Source: Solilutibacter silvestris
GTDB taxonomy: Bacteria; Pseudomonadota; Gammaproteobacteria; Xanthomonadales; Xanthomonadaceae
Direction of reading: 5' to 3'
DNA: 64,000 nt
Assembly: GCF_002895945.1 (NCBI RefSeq)
Contig: NZ_NPZB01000001.1
Coordinates: 77,501 to 141,500, forward strand
A model generated the notes under the pieces. The model was given only the letters and a program-made list of their open reading frames with translations. It had not been told where the DNA came from and ran no database searches. The position numbers were made by a program, and so were the translations under genes. Shown here one piece after another: positions 1-8,492 of this stretch; the first letter of the stretch is position 1, and each line of letters starts with the position of its first letter.

Positions 1-123
1 ATGGACAGTTGCCACCGCCAGACGTCCGCACAAGTTTCCTGCGTACACCTTGTCATAGAACCGGTTGGGCCTCAGCGCCTTCCCCGTCTTGTCCCGTTCG
101 CGTTTCGCTTCAGGGAGCCGACT
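1..123 (-). other. Transcribed leader, probably of an rRNA operon lying off the left edge
   Basis: This stretch lies downstream of three tandem minus-strand promoters and has no convincing gene on either strand. Read on the minus strand it starts with a GC-rich discriminator and runs off the window. That an rRNA operon follows is inferred from the promoter type; a strong tRNA or ribosomal-protein operon is the alternative. I found no boxA-like antitermination site in the visible part. Confidence 0.45.
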
Positions 124-151
124 ACTATACAACGTTTTTCGCTACCGTCAA
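124..151 (-). promoter_or_regulatory. Tandem strong promoter P3 (gene-proximal)
   Basis: On the minus strand the -35 element TTGACG is at 151-146 and the -10 element TATAGT at 129-124, with a 16-bp spacer. A GC-rich CGGCTC discriminator follows. The core is nearly identical to the two promoters upstream. Short spacers and GC-rich discriminators are typical of growth-rate-controlled stable-RNA promoters. Confidence 0.75.
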
Positions 152-213
152 CACCTTGCAGCGAACTTTTTTCTTTCGTTTCACTCCGAAACTTTCGCCG
201 AAGTGAGCCGCAT

Positions 214-241
214 ATCTTAGCTCGTTTTTCGCTACCGTCAA
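214..241 (-). promoter_or_regulatory. Tandem strong promoter P2
   Basis: Minus strand: TTGACG at 241-236 and TAAGAT at 219-214, 16-bp spacer, followed by GCGGCTCACT. It lies 90 bp upstream of P3 and shares the segment between the two core elements with it (GGTAGCGAAAAACG), so the pair looks like a tandem duplication. Confidence 0.72.
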
Positions 242-302
242 CAACCTGCAGCGAAAATCTTGTTTCCTTCACTGCCAGCGTTTCCGCTGGAGTGAGCCGC
301 CC

Positions 303-330
303 ATGATAGCGCGATTTCCGTGTCCGTCAA
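303..330 (-). promoter_or_regulatory. Tandem strong promoter P1 (distal)
   Basis: Minus strand: TTGACG at 330-325 and TATCAT at 308-303, 16-bp spacer, then GGGCGGCTCACTCC. It lies 89 bp upstream of P2. Its spacer has diverged from P2 and P3 but its discriminator matches theirs. The interval 331-488 beyond it holds only the upstream region of the divergent DUF192 gene. Confidence 0.7.
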
Positions 331-488
331 CTGCTTTCTTCGTTTCCGAAGGCCGCTGCGTCTGGCCGGGCTGCGAATAATACCGAACGTGAATGGGGAG
401 TCAAGCGTTTCCGGAAACATTTTTTCTTGACGCCTCCCCGGCAACCGGCAAGATGCACGGAATCCCCTCATTTCCGTGGTCAGAATCG

Positions 489-944
489 ATGCGCCAGTTC
501 CGCCTTGCCCTGCTCGTCTCCCTGTCCCTGCTGGCTTCCGGCTGCGCCAATTCGGTGCAATCCACCGCCTGGGTGGAGCTGCAGGGCCACCGTTATGACG
601 TGGAATTGGCCAAAACCGAGGATCAACGTGAACGCGGGCTGATGTTCCGCGACAGCATGACCGGGGACCACGGGATGCTGTTTATCCATGACCGCCAGGA
701 ACCTCAAGCCTATTGGATGAAAAACACCAAGATTCCGCTGGATATCCTCTATTTCGACAATGGCCTGAAGCTGGTGGCGCAGCAGCGCAATGTGCCGCCG
801 TGCACCCTGGGCGACCAGTGCCCGCCCTATCCGAGCAATGTCCCGGCGCGCTACGTGCTGGAGCTGAACGCCGGCCAGGCCGACGCGATGAACCTGAAGG
901 ATGGCGCCGTGCTGGCGGTCAAGCCGGGCGCGATCGGCCAATAA
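489..944 (+). CDS. DUF192 family secreted lipoprotein
   Basis: The 151-residue protein starts with a lipoprotein signal: a hydrophobic stretch and the lipobox LASGC with Cys19. The mature part matches the small all-beta DUF192 domain (for example QRERGLMFR, HGMLF and the segment around YWMKNT). The molecular function of the family is not established. I chose the ATG at 489 because it places the lipobox correctly; an upstream ATG at 393 would add 32 residues with no signal-like character. A weak promoter (TTGACG at 427-432, AAGATG at 450-455, 17-bp spacer) lies upstream. The gene faces away from the rRNA-type promoters and converges on the rubredoxin gene 31 bp downstream. Confidence 0.85.
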   Translation: MRQFRLALLVSLSLLASGCANSVQSTAWVELQGHRYDVELAKTEDQRERGLMFRDSMTGDHGMLFIHDRQEPQAYWMKNTKIPLDILYFDNGLKLVAQQRNVPPCTLGDQCPPYPSNVPARYVLELNAGQADAMNLKDGAVLAVKPGAIGQ

Positions 945-975
945 GCGCCATCGCGAGCGCCGCAGGATCGGGGGA

Positions 976-1173
976 TCAGATCTCGGTCATCTCGAAATCA
1001 TCCTTGGTGACGCCGCAATCCGGGCACGTCCAGGTGTCCGGGATGTCTTCCCAGCGGGTGCCGGCGGCGAGGCCTTCTTCCGGCAATCCCAGCGCCTCGT
1101 CGTAGATGAAGCCGCAGACCACGCACATCCAGGTGCGGAAGGGGGTATCGGCGGCAACGGCAAGTTCGGACAT
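976..1173 (-). CDS. rubA: Rubredoxin
   Basis: This 65-residue protein is a small cytoplasmic electron carrier with one Fe(SCys)4 centre. Both metal-binding pairs are present: CVVC at residues 17-20 and CPDC at 50-53, with the conserved aromatic and Gly pattern between them (GFIYDEALG and WEDIPDTWTCP). The extra ten or so residues at the N terminus are usual for proteobacterial rubredoxins of the alkane-hydroxylase or stress type. The partner is not in the window, since no rubredoxin reductase or alkane monooxygenase is nearby. The gene is divergent from thiE with 87 bp between the starts. Confidence 0.95.
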   Translation of the reverse strand: MSELAVAADTPFRTWMCVVCGFIYDEALGLPEEGLAAGTRWEDIPDTWTCPDCGVTKDDFEMTEI

Positions 1174-1260
1174 GTCAGGCTGGATGCGGGAAGATGCGCC
1201 ATTGTCCCATGCAGGCCAGCCATCATCCACGTGCCCCCTTCCTTGTCCCGACACAACGCC

Positions 1261-1869
1261 ATGCCCGCACGCGGCCTGTACCTGATCACGCCGGAGGACG
1301 GCGACACGCTGCGGCTGGTCCAACGCGTGCGCGCGCTGCTGCAGTTCGCGGCGTTGCTGCAATACCGCGACAAGCTGGCCGATCCGGGATCGCGATTGGA
1401 ACGCGCGCAGGCATTGCAGGCGTTGTGCGCCGAATTCCACGTGCCGTTGATCATCAATGACGATGTCGAGCTTGCGGCGGCGGTGACTGCAGCGGGCGTG
1501 CATTTGGGTGAAGACGATGGCGCGATCGCCACGGCGCGCGTTCGGCTCGGCAGCGACGCGATCATCGGCGCGAGTTGCTATGACAGTATCGAGTTGGCGC
1601 GCACCGCAGCGGCACAAGGCGCCGACTACATCGCATTCGGCGCGCTGTTTCCCTCATCCACCAAACCGCATGCACGCAAGGCGACACCGCAATTGTTCGC
1701 CGCAGCCGCGCCGCTGGGCGTGCCGCGAGTGGCGATCGGCGGCATCACCCCGGACAATGTGCGCATGGCTGTCGCAGCCGGCGCCGATCTGGTCGCGGTG
1801 ATCAGCGGCGTGTTCGACGCGACTGACCCTGTTTCCGCAGCGCGCGCCTGCGCAGCTGCTTTTGACTGA
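1261..1869 (+). CDS. thiE: Thiamine-phosphate synthase ThiE
   Basis: ThiE joins hydroxymethylpyrimidine diphosphate and thiazole phosphate to give thiamine phosphate. The 202-residue protein is a TIM barrel with the family signatures: LLQYRDK early (substrate-binding Arg/Lys), IINDD for Mg-diphosphate, HLGEDD, the phosphate loop FPSSTKP and the C-terminal AIGGI. The ATG at 1261 begins the usual [11 protein letters not shown] start; upstream in-frame codons run into the divergent rubredoxin region. hemL follows after 16 bp, so the two are probably cotranscribed. thiC, whose product makes the pyrimidine half, is 30 kb away under a TPP riboswitch; no such element precedes thiE. Confidence 0.94.
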   Translation: MPARGLYLITPEDGDTLRLVQRVRALLQFAALLQYRDKLADPGSRLERAQALQALCAEFHVPLIINDDVELAAAVTAAGVHLGEDDGAIATARVRLGSDAIIGASCYDSIELARTAAAQGADYIAFGALFPSSTKPHARKATPQLFAAAAPLGVPRVAIGGITPDNVRMAVAAGADLVAVISGVFDATDPVSAARACAAAFD

Positions 1870-1885
1870 TCAATACGAGAGACCC

Positions 1886-3178
1886 ATGGACACTTCCCGT
1901 TCGCACGACCTGTTCACCCGCGCCCAGGCGCTGATGCCCGGCGGGGTGAACTCGCCGGTGCGCGCGTTCAAGTCGGTGGGCGGCGAACCGTTCTTCACTC
2001 AGCGCGCCGATGGTGCTTATCTGTTTGACGTCGATGGCAACCGCTATATCGACTACGTCGGTTCGTGGGGCCCGATGATCGTCGGCCACAACCATCCGCA
2101 GGTGCTGGATGCGGTGATTGCCACGGCGCGCGATGGCTTGTCGTTCGGCACGCCGAATCCGCTGGAAGTGACGATGGCGGAGACGATCACGCGGCTGATC
2201 CCGAGCTGCGAGATGGTGCGGATGGTGAATTCCGGTACCGAAGCGACGCTGTCAGCGATCCGCCTGGCACGCGGCGCAACCGGGCGCGCGCGCATCGTCA
2301 AGTTCGAGGGCTGCTACCACGGCCACGGCGATTCCTTCCTGGTGAAGGCCGGCAGCGGCGCGCTGACCTTCGGCGTGCCGACCTCGCCGGGCGTGCCCAA
2401 GGCGCTGGCCGATCTCACCCTGACGCTGCCCTACAACGACATCGAGGCTGCGGAGAAACTGTTCGACGAACACGGCGACGACATCGCCGCGCTGATCATC
2501 GAGCCGGTGGTCGGCAATGCCAATTGCCTGCCGCCGCGCGCCGGTTTCCTGCAACAGTTGCGCGAGTTGTGCACGCAACACGGCGCGCTGCTGATCTTCG
2601 ACGAAGTGATGACCGGCTTCCGCGTGGCACTGGGCGGCGCGCAGGCGCGCTACGGGGTGGCGCCCGATCTTTCCACCTTCGGCAAGGTGATCGGCGGTGG
2701 CATGCCGGTGGGCGCTTACGGCGGTCGCCGCGAGTTGATGCAGCAGATCGCACCGGCCGGCCCGATCTACCAGGCCGGCACGCTCAGCGGCAATCCGGTG
2801 GCGATGGCGGCGGGCCTGGCGATGCTCGATCTGGTGCAGGCACCGGGCTTTTACGACGCGCTGGAAGCGAAGACCAACGCCTTGTGCGACGGTCTGGAAG
2901 CAGCGGCGCGCGATGCCGGCGTGGCGTTCTCGACGCAACGTGTCGGTGGCATGTTCGGGCTGTTCTTCAGCGCGGAGAAAGTTGATACCTATGCACAGGC
3001 CGTGGCCTGCGACAGCGCGCGCTTCAATCGTTTCTTCCACGCGATGCTGGAACGCGGCGTGTTCCTGGCGCCATCGGCGTTCGAGGCCGGCTTCATGTCA
3101 TCGGCGCATGCGCAGGCGGAAATCGATGCCACGGTCGCCGCTGCGCGCGAGGCCTTTGCGGAGATCGCCGCGGGATGA
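1886..3178 (+). CDS. hemL: Glutamate-1-semialdehyde 2,1-aminomutase HemL
   Basis: HemL converts glutamate-1-semialdehyde to 5-aminolevulinate, an early step of tetrapyrrole synthesis by the C5 route. The 430-residue length fits the family. It has the PLP fold type I signatures: MVNSGTEA (112-120), [18 protein letters not shown] (237-246) and the Schiff-base lysine in [10 protein letters not shown] (K267). The ATG at 1886 gives the canonical [10 protein letters not shown] start; an upstream in-frame start at 1862 would overlap thiE. The stop overlaps the HAD gene start by 4 nt (ATGA), suggesting translational coupling. Confidence 0.96.
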   Translation: MDTSRSHDLFTRAQALMPGGVNSPVRAFKSVGGEPFFTQRADGAYLFDVDGNRYIDYVGSWGPMIVGHNHPQVLDAVIATARDGLSFGTPNPLEVTMAETITRLIPSCEMVRMVNSGTEATLSAIRLARGATGRARIVKFEGCYHGHGDSFLVKAGSGALTFGVPTSPGVPKALADLTLTLPYNDIEAAEKLFDEHGDDIAALIIEPVVGNANCLPPRAGFLQQLRELCTQHGALLIFDEVMTGFRVALGGAQARYGVAPDLSTFGKVIGGGMPVGAYGGRRELMQQIAPAGPIYQAGTLSGNPVAMAAGLAMLDLVQAPGFYDALEAKTNALCDGLEAAARDAGVAFSTQRVGGMFGLFFSAEKVDTYAQAVACDSARFNRFFHAMLERGVFLAPSAFEAGFMSSAHAQAEIDATVAAAREAFAEIAAG

Positions 3179-3792
3179 TTGCACCAACCTGCGTCCTGTT
3201 CGATCTCGATCACACACTGACGGACTACGACCACGAGCGGCGCGTGCAGGTGCTGGCGCAGCGCATTGGTTTTTCGCCGGCAAGCGTCCATGCCGAGCTG
3301 TTCACCTCGGGGCTGGAACGCGAATCCGATCTTGGCCGCTTCGATCCACGGGAACATGCACGCGCGATCTCGCGTCGGCTCGGCGTCACGGTGACGCTGG
3401 ACGATTGCATCGTCGCACGGGCGGCAGCGATGACACCCGATCCCGAGATGATCGCGCTGGTGCAGGAACTGTCCGGACGCGCGACGCTCGCCATCCTCAC
3501 CAACAACGGATTGCTGGTGCGCGATCACTTCGCGGCGATCTGCCCGGAATTCGCCGGATTCTTTGGCGACCGCGTGTTCTGTTCGGCGCAGCTGAAACTC
3601 GCCAAACCCGATCCCGCGATCTTCCTCGCCTGCGCGGAACGTTTGGGAATCGCGCCGGAGTGCATTCTTTTCACCGATGACAAGGCCGCGAACGTCGATG
3701 GCGCGCGGGCCGCGGGCTTGCAGGGGCAGCACTTCCGCGATGCGGCGACGTTACGTGCCGCGCTGGTGGAGAACGGAGTGCTGCCCGCATAA
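3175..3792 (+). CDS. HAD-superfamily phosphatase (YjjG-like)
   Basis: A 205-residue haloacid dehalogenase fold hydrolase. Motif I is FDLDHTLTD with nucleophile D10 and acid D12, motif II is ILTNNG, the motif III lysine lies around KLAKPDP, and motif IV is [13 protein letters not shown]. The small helical cap points to low-molecular-weight phosphates such as pyrimidine nucleotides, as known for YjjG relatives. The substrate cannot be read from sequence. It starts inside the hemL stop, so it is probably the third gene of thiE-hemL-HAD. A phosphoglycolate-type phosphatase is the alternative reading. Confidence 0.85.
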   Translation: MIAPTCVLFDLDHTLTDYDHERRVQVLAQRIGFSPASVHAELFTSGLERESDLGRFDPREHARAISRRLGVTVTLDDCIVARAAAMTPDPEMIALVQELSGRATLAILTNNGLLVRDHFAAICPEFAGFFGDRVFCSAQLKLAKPDPAIFLACAERLGIAPECILFTDDKAANVDGARAAGLQGQHFRDAATLRAALVENGVLPA

Positions 3793-3801
3793 CGCGGCTG
3801 A

Positions 3802-5025
3802 TCAGGCCGTAACGAACGCCTGCAAGGCACGCTCGAGCCGCGCCAAACCTTCGGCAACATCAGCATCACCGATGTTGAGCGCGGGCACGAAACGCAACAC
3901 ATCGGGACCGGCCTGCAGCAGCAGCAAGCCTTGTGCGGCGGCGAGATCGAGAATGTCTCCGGCCTTGCCTGCGTATTGCGGTTTCAGCACTGCGCCGAGC
4001 ATCAGGCCGCGTCCGCGCACTTCGGAGAACACATCGAGTTTGGCGTTGGTCGCGGCAAGGCCATCGCGGATCGCCTGTGACTGGCGCGCGACATTGGCTT
4101 CGATCCGTGGCGACGACAACTCGCGCAAGGCCACGCGCGCGACCGCTGCCGACAGCGGATTGCCGCCGAAGGTGGTGCCGTGCGATCCGTATTGCAGCGT
4201 ATCTGCCGCGCGCTCGCCGACCAGCAGCGCGCCGATGGGAATGCCGCCGCCGAGCGCCTTGGCCAGGGTGACGACATCGGGCACCACGCCATCCTGACGA
4301 TGCGCGAACAGCGTGCCGGTGCGACCCATGCCGGCCTGGATTTCATCCAGCACCAGCAACGCGCCGTGGCGATCGCAGAGTTCGCGCACGCCGCGTAGGT
4401 AGCCATCGGCGGCCGGCATCACCCCGCCCTCGCCCTGCACCGGTTCGATCATCACCGCGCAGACATCGCCTGATGCCATCGCGGCGTCGAGCTGGGCGAG
4501 ATCGTTGAAATCGACGTAACGGAAGCCACCCGGCAGTGGCTCGTAGCCTTCCTGGTATTTCGGTTGCGCGGTCGCGGTAACCGTGGCCAGCGTGCGACCG
4601 TGGAAACTGCCGCGACAGGTGACGATCACGCGTCGTTCCGGCGGCCGGCCCTGCGCCGCGGCGTGGCGACGCGCCAGCTTGATCGCGGCTTCGTTGGCTT
4701 CGGCGCCGGAATTGCAGAAGAACACCCGCTTGGCGAAACGCGAGGCTGCGACCAGTTCTTCGGCGAGACGCAGTGGCGGTTCGCTATGGAACACGTTGCT
4801 GGTATGCCAGAGCTTATGCGCCTGCGTGGTCAAGGCTTCAATCAGCGCCGGATGGGCGTGGCCGAGCCCGCACACGGCGATGCCGGCGGAGAAATCGATG
4901 TATTCGCGACCGTCGCTGTCCCACACGCGCGAACCCCGCCCGCGTTCCAGCACCATCCCGCGCTGGCGGTACACCGGCACGTAGTAATCGCGGCCGAGGG
5001 CGAGGAGATCCTGGGTATTGGTCAT
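3802..5025 (-). CDS. argD: Acetylornithine/succinyldiaminopimelate aminotransferase
   Basis: A 407-residue PLP-dependent class III aminotransferase that should convert N-acetylglutamate semialdehyde to acetylornithine (arginine pathway) and may also serve lysine synthesis. Landmarks are FFCNSGAEANEAAIKLAR (102-119), RGSFHGRT, LVLDEIQAGMGRTG (224-237) and the PLP lysine K256 in TLAKALGGG. The start is the natural ATG with MTNTQDLL. The paralogue AstC (arginine catabolism) is hard to tell apart by sequence, and no ast genes are present here. It converges on the HAD gene, whose stop is 9 bp away. Confidence 0.9.
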   Translation of the reverse strand: MTNTQDLLALGRDYYVPVYRQRGMVLERGRGSRVWDSDGREYIDFSAGIAVCGLGHAHPALIEALTTQAHKLWHTSNVFHSEPPLRLAEELVAASRFAKRVFFCNSGAEANEAAIKLARRHAAAQGRPPERRVIVTCRGSFHGRTLATVTATAQPKYQEGYEPLPGGFRYVDFNDLAQLDAAMASGDVCAVMIEPVQGEGGVMPAADGYLRGVRELCDRHGALLVLDEIQAGMGRTGTLFAHRQDGVVPDVVTLAKALGGGIPIGALLVGERAADTLQYGSHGTTFGGNPLSAAVARVALRELSSPRIEANVARQSQAIRDGLAATNAKLDVFSEVRGRGLMLGAVLKPQYAGKAGDILDLAAAQGLLLLQAGPDVLRFVPALNIGDADVAEGLARLERALQAFVTA

Positions 5026-5043
5026 GTCTGTGTTCCGGATGAA

Positions 5044-5073
5044 GCAGATTCCTCGGCGCTGCCTCGGAATGAC
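5044..5073. repeat. Short dispersed repeat copy (seen again near 55,870)
   Basis: The segment beginning GCAGATTCCTCGGCG and ending CGGAATGAC resembles 55856-55883 (GCAGATCCCTCACTG ... GGGATGAC) apart from a few substitutions and a 2-bp length difference. Both are between genes. It looks like a degenerate copy of a repetitive intergenic element. Two copies are too few to define its ends. Confidence 0.4.
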
Positions 5074-5082
5074 GAAAGAGGA

Positions 5083-5514
5083 TTACCAGGTGCCGGCATT
5101 GGGCATCGATGCCCACGGTTCGGCGGGCGGAAGGTGGCCGTCCTGCAACAGTTCCACCGAAATCAGGTCGGGCGAGCGCACGAAGGCCATGTGGCCGTCG
5201 CGCGGGGGGCGGTGGATGGTGTAGCCCAGCGCCATCAGCCGCGCGCAGGTGGCATAGATGTCGTCGACGCGAAACGCGAGGTGGCCGAAATTGCGCGCGC
5301 TGCCGTAGTCCTCGGTGTTGCCGTTGGCATCGGGCCAGTTGTAGGTCAGTTCGATCTCGGCGTTCGGGGTTTCATCGGCGGCGAGGAAGACCAGTGTGTA
5401 GCGGCCTTTCTCGTTTTCCATGCGTCGCGTTTCGCGCAGGCCGATGCCTTCGCAGAAAAAACGCAGCGTGGCGTCGAGATCGCGTACGCGGATCATGGTG
5501 TGGAGGTATTTCAT
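5083..5514 (-). CDS. Glyoxalase I-type lyase (VOC family)
   Basis: A 143-residue vicinal oxygen chelate protein with the glyoxalase I pattern: [14 protein letters not shown] with the first metal His, [15 protein letters not shown] with a metal Glu, GHLAFRVDD with the second His, and DLISVELLQ near the C terminus with the final Glu. Glyoxalase I isomerises the methylglyoxal-glutathione hemithioacetal to S-lactoylglutathione. Length and signatures fit GloA, but VOC enzymes are easily mis-assigned. It lies between argD and an SDR gene on the same strand, 57 bp upstream of argD. Confidence 0.85.
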   Translation of the reverse strand: MKYLHTMIRVRDLDATLRFFCEGIGLRETRRMENEKGRYTLVFLAADETPNAEIELTYNWPDANGNTEDYGSARNFGHLAFRVDDIYATCARLMALGYTIHRPPRDGHMAFVRSPDLISVELLQDGHLPPAEPWASMPNAGTW

Positions 5515-5534
5515 CGCTCAGGCATCCGGTTCGA

Positions 5535-6356
5535 TCAGGGGTCGAGGAACAGATCGGGCAGCAGCGGCTTCGAGGGATCGACCGCGTACTGGCTGAAATC
5601 GGTGACGCCGGCTTCGCGCAGCACTTCTTCGTCGATGAAGAAGCGGCCATTGCTGGATTTGGCATCGCGCAACAACACCGCATGCACGGCGTCGGCGACG
5701 ATCTCGGGTTTGCGGCAACGGTCAAGGTCGATGCCGGGGATCATGTTGAGTGCGTCGGTCGCTACGATTGTCTTCGGCCACAGCGCGTTCACCGCCACGC
5801 CCTGACGGCCAAACTCGCCGGCCAGTCCCAGGGTGACGAAGCTCATGCCCATCTTCGCCAGGGTGTAGGCGGTGTGCCCGGCCCACCACTTCGGTTCCAA
5901 TGAAGGCGGCGGCGCCAGGGTGAGGATGTGCGGGTTCGGCGACTTCAGCAGTTCCGGCAGGCAGGCCTGCGCGCACAGGAAGCTGCCGCGCGAGTTGACG
6001 CCGGTCATCAGGTCGTAGCGCTTCATCGGCGTGTCGAGCACGCCCGCCAGCCAGATCGCGCTGGCATTGTTGACGAGGGTGTCGAGTCCGCCGAAGGCAT
6101 CGACGGTGGCGGCGACCGCCGCCTTGACCTGGTCCTCTTCGCGGATGTCGCACTGGATCGCCAGCGCCTGGCCACCGGCGGCGCGCACTTCCTCGGCGAC
6201 GCTGTGGATGGTGCCCGGCAGTTTCGGATTGGCGACACTGGACTTGGCGACGATGGCGATGTTGGCGCCGTCACGCGCGGCGCGCAGGGCGATGGCACGG
6301 CCGATGCCACGCGAGGCGCCGGTGATGAACAGGGTCTTGCCGCGCAGTGTGGCCAT
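5535..6356 (-). CDS. Short-chain dehydrogenase, HSDL2-like, with the catalytic serine replaced
   Basis: A 273-residue SDR. The Rossmann nucleotide motif is TGASRGIG (12-19), NNAS is at 96-99, and the Y-x3-K pair is Y164 and K168 (YTLAK). Overall it resembles the HSDL2-like subgroup (the LWPKT segment and the acidic C terminus). In that subgroup the serine that helps the tyrosine sits in an SPP-type turn; here the turn reads TLAPPP, with Ala148 in its place. Activity may be altered, or a neighbouring Ser/Thr may serve. The start at 6356 gives MATLRGKTLFITG. It lies 20 bp upstream of the glyoxalase gene and may share its transcript. Confidence 0.85.
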   Translation of the reverse strand: MATLRGKTLFITGASRGIGRAIALRAARDGANIAIVAKSSVANPKLPGTIHSVAEEVRAAGGQALAIQCDIREEDQVKAAVAATVDAFGGLDTLVNNASAIWLAGVLDTPMKRYDLMTGVNSRGSFLCAQACLPELLKSPNPHILTLAPPPSLEPKWWAGHTAYTLAKMGMSFVTLGLAGEFGRQGVAVNALWPKTIVATDALNMIPGIDLDRCRKPEIVADAVHAVLLRDAKSSNGRFFIDEEVLREAGVTDFSQYAVDPSKPLLPDLFLDP

Positions 6357-6421
6357 GGGTCGATGACTTCCAGAGAGATCGAACCGGAAGTCTAAGGCAC
6401 ATCGGTTACCAGGCGTGTCGG

Positions 6422-7786
6422 TCAGGTGTGGTCGCGCAGCACTTCGACGAAACGCCGCGGCGCGCCATCGAAGCCGCCGTTCGACATGAACACCACGTGG
6501 TCTCCGGCGTGCACGCGCTTGCGCAGTTCGGCGATCAGGGCATCGGCATCGGGTACGGCGATCGCCTCGCCGCGCAGCGCGCCGATCACTTTCACCGCGT
6601 CCCACGGCAGTTCGGGCCGCGCGAGGAAGACCACCGCGTCGGCGCCTTCCAGCGATGGCGCCAGTGCATCGGCGTGTGCGCCCAACCGCATCGAGTTGCT
6701 GCGCGGCTCCATCGCCACCACGATCCGCGCGTTGCCGACACGTGCGCGCAAGCCGGCCAGGGTGGTCATGATCGCAGTCGGGTGATGGGCGAAATCGTCG
6801 TAGACGGTGACGTCGCCGACGTCGCCGACCACTTCCAGTCGACGTTTGACGCTGCGGAAATTTGCCAGCGCCGGAATCACCGAGGCGACGTCGACACCCA
6901 CCGCATGGCAGGCCGCCAGCGCCGCGAGTCCGTTCATCACGTTGTGGCGACCAAGCATCGGCCAGCGCACCGTTCCGACCACGGCGTCCTTGTGGATGAC
7001 GTCGAACGCGCTGCCGTCGTTCTCGACCAAGCGCGCCGACCAATCGTAGCCGTCGCCGATGCCGAAAGTCTCGACCGGCGTCCAGCAGCCCATCTCCAGC
7101 ACGCGCTTGAGGTTCTTGTCTTCGCCGTTGACGATCAGGCGGCCGTTGCCCGGCACCGTGCGTACAAGGTGGTGGAACTGGCGCTCGATCGCGGCAAGGT
7201 CGGGAAAGATGTCGGCGTGGTCGTATTCGAGGTTGTTGAGGATCGCGACCTGCGGCCGGTAGTGGACGAACTTGCTGCGCTTGTCGAAGAACGCGGTGTC
7301 GTATTCGTCGGCCTCGACCACGAATTCCTTGCCCGCGCCAATGCGCGCCGACACGCCGAAATCCTCGGCGACGCCGCCGATCAGGAAGCCCGGCGCGCGG
7401 CCGGCGGCTTCCAGCAGGAACGTGGCGATGGTGGTGGTGGTGGTCTTGCCGTGCGTTCCGGCAACCGCGATCGTGGTGCGCCCGGGCAGCACGTGGTCAC
7501 GCAGCCATTCCGCGCCCGAGGTGTAGGGCAACGCGTGATCCAGCACATGCTCGACCGCGGGGTTGCCGCGCGACAGCGCATTGCCGATGACGATGGCATC
7601 GCAGTCGGGCGAGATGTTGTCCGCCGCGCAGCCTTGGCTGAGCTGGATGCCAAGTTTTTCCAGCTGGGTGGACATCGGCGGATACACCGCCTGATCGCTG
7701 CCTTCGACGGCGTGGCCGAGTTCGCGCGCGAGTGCGGCAACGCCGCCCATGAAGGTTCCGGCGATGCCGAGGATGTGCAGTTTCAT
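6422..7786 (-). CDS. mpl: UDP-N-acetylmuramate:tripeptide ligase Mpl (murein recycling)
   Basis: Mpl reattaches the recycled murein tripeptide L-Ala-gamma-D-Glu-mDAP to UDP-MurNAc. The 454-residue protein has the Mur ligase arrangement: an N-terminal UDP-binding Rossmann fold (MKLHILGIAGTFMGG), the ATP P-loop GTHGKTTTT near 108-116, the metal/substrate segment EADEYDTAFFDKRSKF, LNNLEYDHADIF, and the C-terminal domain with YDDFAHHPTA. These distinguish Mpl from MurC. The ATG at 7786 is the canonical start. adk lies 25 bp upstream on the same strand, so the two form an operon. Confidence 0.94.
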   Translation of the reverse strand: MKLHILGIAGTFMGGVAALARELGHAVEGSDQAVYPPMSTQLEKLGIQLSQGCAADNISPDCDAIVIGNALSRGNPAVEHVLDHALPYTSGAEWLRDHVLPGRTTIAVAGTHGKTTTTTIATFLLEAAGRAPGFLIGGVAEDFGVSARIGAGKEFVVEADEYDTAFFDKRSKFVHYRPQVAILNNLEYDHADIFPDLAAIERQFHHLVRTVPGNGRLIVNGEDKNLKRVLEMGCWTPVETFGIGDGYDWSARLVENDGSAFDVIHKDAVVGTVRWPMLGRHNVMNGLAALAACHAVGVDVASVIPALANFRSVKRRLEVVGDVGDVTVYDDFAHHPTAIMTTLAGLRARVGNARIVVAMEPRSNSMRLGAHADALAPSLEGADAVVFLARPELPWDAVKVIGALRGEAIAVPDADALIAELRKRVHAGDHVVFMSNGGFDGAPRRFVEVLRDHT

Positions 7787-7811
7787 GTTGCCTTCGGGAT
7801 GACGATATTTC

Positions 7812-8390
7812 TCAACCAACCGCTTGACCGGCACCGAGCGATTCGATGATGCGGGCGAACACCTCGTTGAGGCTGCCGACGCCATCGACCGCACGCAGGA
7901 TGTCGTGCTGACGGTAGTGATCGATCACCGGCGCGGTCTGGTCGGAATACACCTTGAGGCGCGTGCGCACCGATTCCGGGGTGTCGTCGGCGCGACCTTC
8001 GGCCTTGGCACGGCCGGCGATGCGTTCCACCAGCAATTCCGACGGCACTTCCAGCAGCACGGCGACATCGGCGGGTTGGCCGATCTTCGCCAGCAATGTG
8101 TCGAGTGCCTGCGCCTGCGCGCGGTTGCGCGGATAGCCGTCGAGGATGAAACCATTCGCGGTATCGGGGCGCGAGAAACGATCTTCCAGCATGCCGAGCA
8201 GGATGGCATCGCTGACCAGTTCGCCGCGCGCCATCACCACCGAAGCCTCCAGGCCCAGTTTGCTGCCGGCCGCCACCTCTGCCCGCAGCAGGTCGCCGGT
8301 GGAAATATGTGGCACCTGCAAGTGTTCCTTCAGGCGCACGGCCTGCGTGCCCTTGCCGGAGCCGGGAGGGCCAAGGAGAACCAGTCGCAT
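7812..8390 (-). CDS. adk: Adenylate kinase
   Basis: Adk catalyses ATP + AMP = 2 ADP. The 192-residue protein has the P-loop GPPGSGKGTQ (7-16), the AMP-binding HISTGDLLR, FILDGYPRN with the catalytic Arg, and RIAGRAKAEGRADDTPE in the lid. The lid is of the short type without the zinc-binding cysteines. The start is the ATG at 8390. It is divergent from pfp, with 102 bp between starts. The adk-mpl pair beside pfp matches the arrangement known from xanthomonads. Confidence 0.96.
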   Translation of the reverse strand: MRLVLLGPPGSGKGTQAVRLKEHLQVPHISTGDLLRAEVAAGSKLGLEASVVMARGELVSDAILLGMLEDRFSRPDTANGFILDGYPRNRAQAQALDTLLAKIGQPADVAVLLEVPSELLVERIAGRAKAEGRADDTPESVRTRLKVYSDQTAPVIDHYRQHDILRAVDGVGSLNEVFARIIESLGAGQAVG

Positions 8391-8492
8391 GCTCACTCCA
8401 TGTAAATACGGTTGTTCCCGGACGCTGGACTCCATCCGGACTCCGTGCCAGCTTAGCGCATCCCGCCCCAAATCCCAGCCAGGATCCCCCGC

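Noticed and set aside
1-306. Open frame on the plus strand starting at base 1, which could look like a 101-residue protein
   Set aside because: It reads across the three minus-strand promoters, has repeat-derived phrases and no family likeness; regulatory content explains it.
4564-5805. 413-residue frame opposite argD and the glyoxalase
   Set aside because: GC-rich antisense shadow: it crosses two unrelated real genes on the other strand and shows no motif.
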